This document shows positions 15,440 through 17,625 of a stretch of 17,625 bases of DNA, piece by piece. The DNA comes from JBARCX01 sp049794535. GTDB taxonomy: Bacteria > Pseudomonadota > Gammaproteobacteria > Xanthomonadales > Rhodanobacteraceae. The notes under the pieces are model-generated. The model made no database searches. It saw only the letters and a list, made by a program, of their open reading frames with translations, and had not been told where the DNA came from. The stretch lies in the NCBI GenBank assembly GCA_049794535.1, contig JBARCX010000085.1:1-17625 (forward strand), written 5' to 3'. The first letter of the stretch is position 1. Each line of letters starts with the position of its first letter. The translations under genes were made by a program, and so were the position numbers.

Positions 15440-17625
15440 CTAAACCTGTGCCGGTGGTTTCAATGCGTACAGCAACGCAGGCAGAAAGACGAATGTGGCG
15501 ATCAATACCGCAGCCAGGCTGATCAACAGCATGCTGCCCATGCTTGCCATGCCGCGATCATGGGAGAGCGCCAACGAACCAAATGCGGTGGCGGTGGTGA
15601 GTGCGGAAAACAAAACCGCGCGTGCGGATGCCGAGCCGACAAAGCGACGCATGCCTGCACGCCAGTTCATGACAAAGTACACGTTGAATGAGACGCCTAC
15701 GCCGAGCAAGAGCGGTAGCGCAATGATATTGGCGTAGTTGACGGACATGCCCACCCCTCGCGCAAGTAATGCGGTGAGTAGCGCCGACATGGCCAGTGTG
15801 AGCAACACGATGCCAGTGTCGCGAAGTCGCCGCATCACCAGCAGCAGTACGACGGCAATCGTCACGGTGGCCAATATCGCGGCTTGCTGAAAGGCGCGAA
15901 TGATGGTGTCTGCAGAGGCAATAGTGGTGACAGCGGAACCACCTGCGTGCGGTGCGATGGTCTGTACCGCATGCACGAATCGGCGCAAGCCGGCGGTGTC
16001 TTGCGTGGTAGTGATGGGTGATACCTGGATACGTATCTGGCCATTGGGACTGACCCAGTCGCGACTGATCGATGTGGGCAGGCTCTCTAGTGTCACTGGC
16101 TTGGCGTTGAGCGCGTCGCGCAGACTCGCTAGCTGATCAGGCAGGAAGCGGCTCACGGCTTCGTTCATAGCGAGCAAGTCCGCATCGGAACTATGCGTCA
16201 GCTTTTGCAGGGCGGCGTCGATATCGCGTAAGGGTGAGTTGGCGGGTAACGCCGAGCCGGCTCCTGCGATCGCATCGCGTGTATCGGTGATCGCCTCACG
16301 TAGTGCAGCAGGTGTCACGGCGGGCGGCGGTGCATCGGTGTCGAGCGATGGCAGGATCAGGTCTTGTGCCTGCGCCAATTGATCGAGCGATGCGGATTGA
16401 TCCGGAGGGATGAAGGTAGCGACCGAGATGACGCTGGATACCTCCGGTAACTTTTCCAGCTGTGCGCTGAGTACCCGCGCCTGCGGAATGCTGGATACCA
16501 GGATGTCGATATTGAAGGGATGGGTGACCGGGTTATCCGCGAGGCGCTGCAAGGTGCGCATCGGTTCGGAGTTTGGATCCTGGGTGTGGAGCGGATTGGC
16601 GTCGAAGGGTATGTACACAGCAGCGGCCACACCAGCGATTGCGAGTGCTGCAAATAAACCGAGCACAACGTGCTTGCGTCGTTGCAGCAATCCGTCGCAT
16701 GCCTTGCCGAAAGGCAGGGCCAATTCCTTGCCCTGATCGCGTGGTTTGAAGACCCACACTAGAGCAGGCAGTAGGGTCAGCGTGCAGAGCAAGGCCAGCC
16801 CCATGCCCATGCCGGCGATGATGCCCAGTTCGGCGACGCCATGGAATGCGGTGGGCGCGAAGGCCAGGAAGCCGCATGCCGTGGCCGCTGCCGCCACGGC
16901 GATCTGGCTTCCGGATACGCGCGCGGCTTGGGTGAGCGCGCTGGCTAGTTCGGGGTGCGATTGACGTTCGTCGCGCAGGCGCACGGCGAATTGAATCGCA
17001 AAGTCCACAGCCAGCCCGATAAACAGCACGGCGAATGCGACCGAGATGATATTCAGTGTGCCAATGGCGAGTGCGGCGAAGCCGATGGTCAACGTGAATC
17101 CGCCGAGCAAGGTCAGCAAGATCGGCACGATCAAGCGCCACGAGCGCATCGCCAGATACAACCAGAGCGCCAGCAGCGCGAGGCTGACGAGGCTGCTGGC
17201 AACGATGCCTTTAGTCAGCGCACCGAACTGCACATCCGATAATGCTACCGAACCGGTGTAGTCGATTTGCACGCGACCGCTGCGTACCTCGGGTAGCGTG
17301 TCGCGGATGCGCTCCAAGGCCTGGGTGGCGGCGAGTCCGGGCTGCAAAGAGTTTGGTTCGAGTACGGGATGCATCAAGACCAGGCGTACAGGATCAGCTT
17401 GCTGAGTGACGTTCGAGCCCAATAGCAATTGCCATGACAGTGGCGTGGCGTGACCACCTGCAGCGCTGTCCAGTACCTGGCTTAGTTGATTCAGTGCCGT
17501 TTTGTATGCGCTGAGATCGGCGTGCTCGATGCGTACGCCTTCGGCCATCAGCGAGATTCCGTGCAACAGGCCACGCGCTGAAGGGTCTCGCGCAAGTGGT
17601 CCTAGCAGCGGTTGCGCTGCGAGGA
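15440..17625 (-). CDS. HpnN-like RND/MMPL-family transporter, 5' end beyond the window
   Basis: A proton-driven inner-membrane exporter of the RND superfamily. Closest by recognisable motifs are the HpnN proteins, which move hopanoids toward the outer membrane. The frame is open to the right edge (LARDPSARGLLHG precedes any start), so roughly the first 150 residues are missing; the TTG at 17566 is not a real start. Visible parts are the end of the first periplasmic loop, the first transmembrane bundle with AVLFIGLAVDFAIQF (about 16970-17025, Asp retained), a second Ala-rich periplasmic loop, and the second bundle with LLLGVGVSFNVYFVMNWR (about 15660-15710), where the Asp position is not acidic, as in HpnN proteins I recall. 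SALTTATAFGSLALS near the end is also HpnN-like. No other hpn gene lies in the window, so the substrate is an inference and a related lipid or MMPL exporter is possible. It converges on prmC with a 3-base gap and no visible terminator. Confidence 0.85.
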   Translation of the reverse strand, partial: LAAQPLLGPLARDPSARGLLHGISLMAEGVRIEHADLSAYKTALNQLSQVLDSAAGGHATPLSWQLLLGSNVTQQADPVRLVLMHPVLEPNSLQPGLAATQALERIRDTLPEVRSGRVQIDYTGSVALSDVQFGALTKGIVASSLVSLALLALWLYLAMRSWRLIVPILLTLLGGFTLTIGFAALAIGTLNIISVAFAVLFIGLAVDFAIQFAVRLRDERQSHPELASALTQAARVSGSQIAVAAAATACGFLAFAPTAFHGVAELGIIAGMGMGLALLCTLTLLPALVWVFKPRDQGKELALPFGKACDGLLQRRKHVVLGLFAALAIAGVAAAVYIPFDANPLHTQDPNSEPMRTLQRLADNPVTHPFNIDILVSSIPQARVLSAQLEKLPEVSSVISVATFIPPDQSASLDQLAQAQDLILPSLDTDAPPPAVTPAALREAITDTRDAIAGAGSALPANSPLRDIDAALQKLTHSSDADLLAMNEAVSRFLPDQLASLRDALNAKPVTLESLPTSISRDWVSPNGQIRIQVSPITTTQDTAGLRRFVHAVQTIAPHAGGSAVTTIASADTIIRAFQQAAILATVTIAVVLLLVMRRLRDTGIVLLTLAMSALLTALLARGVGMSVNYANIIALPLLLGVGVSFNVYFVMNWRAGMRRFVGSASARAVLFSALTTATAFGSLALSHDRGMASMGSMLLISLAAVLIATFVFLPALLYALKPPAQV

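Noticed and set aside
17564..17566. TTG at 17566 as the start of the RND transporter
   Set aside because: The frame is open to the window edge and the residues before it (LARDPSARG) look like conserved HpnN sequence; the gene is cut by the window.

Overview
The window looks like chromosomal DNA of a fairly GC-rich gammaproteobacterium, most likely of the Xanthomonadales/Rhodanobacteraceae type (Dyella- or Rhodanobacter-like). That placement is inferred from the style of the secreted S8 protease, the exported M1 aminopeptidase, the YadA-type adhesin and the HpnN-like RND protein. It has not been tested by any database search. No tRNA, rRNA, CRISPR array, transposase or phage gene was seen.

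Left part, 1-5780, minus strand. A large trimeric autotransporter adhesin (YadA-type head repeats, four conserved neck segments, stalk, YadA-like membrane anchor) is followed downstream by a secreted subtilisin-family protease that runs off the left edge. The 152-base gap between them holds a perfect 13-bp hairpin and two smaller inverted repeats. The adhesin has no signal peptide and no credible start. Its repeat frame ends abruptly near 5780.

Middle, 5780-7660. At exactly that point a plus-strand histidine kinase begins. It too lacks a start, a Shine-Dalgarno site and the sensor part expected before its kinase core. The two genes point away from each other and both have lost their 5' ends at one point, so this is either a real deletion junction or an assembly misjoin. 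The kinase ends 18 bases from the end of a convergent OmpR-type response regulator, a plausible but unproven partner. A non-coding gap of about 230 bases with small symmetrical motifs separates the regulator from the next gene.

Right part, 7662-17625. An exported M1 zinc aminopeptidase ends at a strong intrinsic terminator. Next is a very large, two-halved membrane protein of unknown function with its own good ribosome-binding site. Its last 8 bases overlap the start of prmC, the release-factor glutamine methyltransferase, so the two are probably translationally coupled. prmC converges, with 3 bases between stop codons, on an HpnN-like RND/MMPL lipid transporter that runs off the right edge.

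The strongest items for follow-up are the double-headless junction near 5780 and the unknown 1384-residue two-halved membrane protein coupled to prmC.
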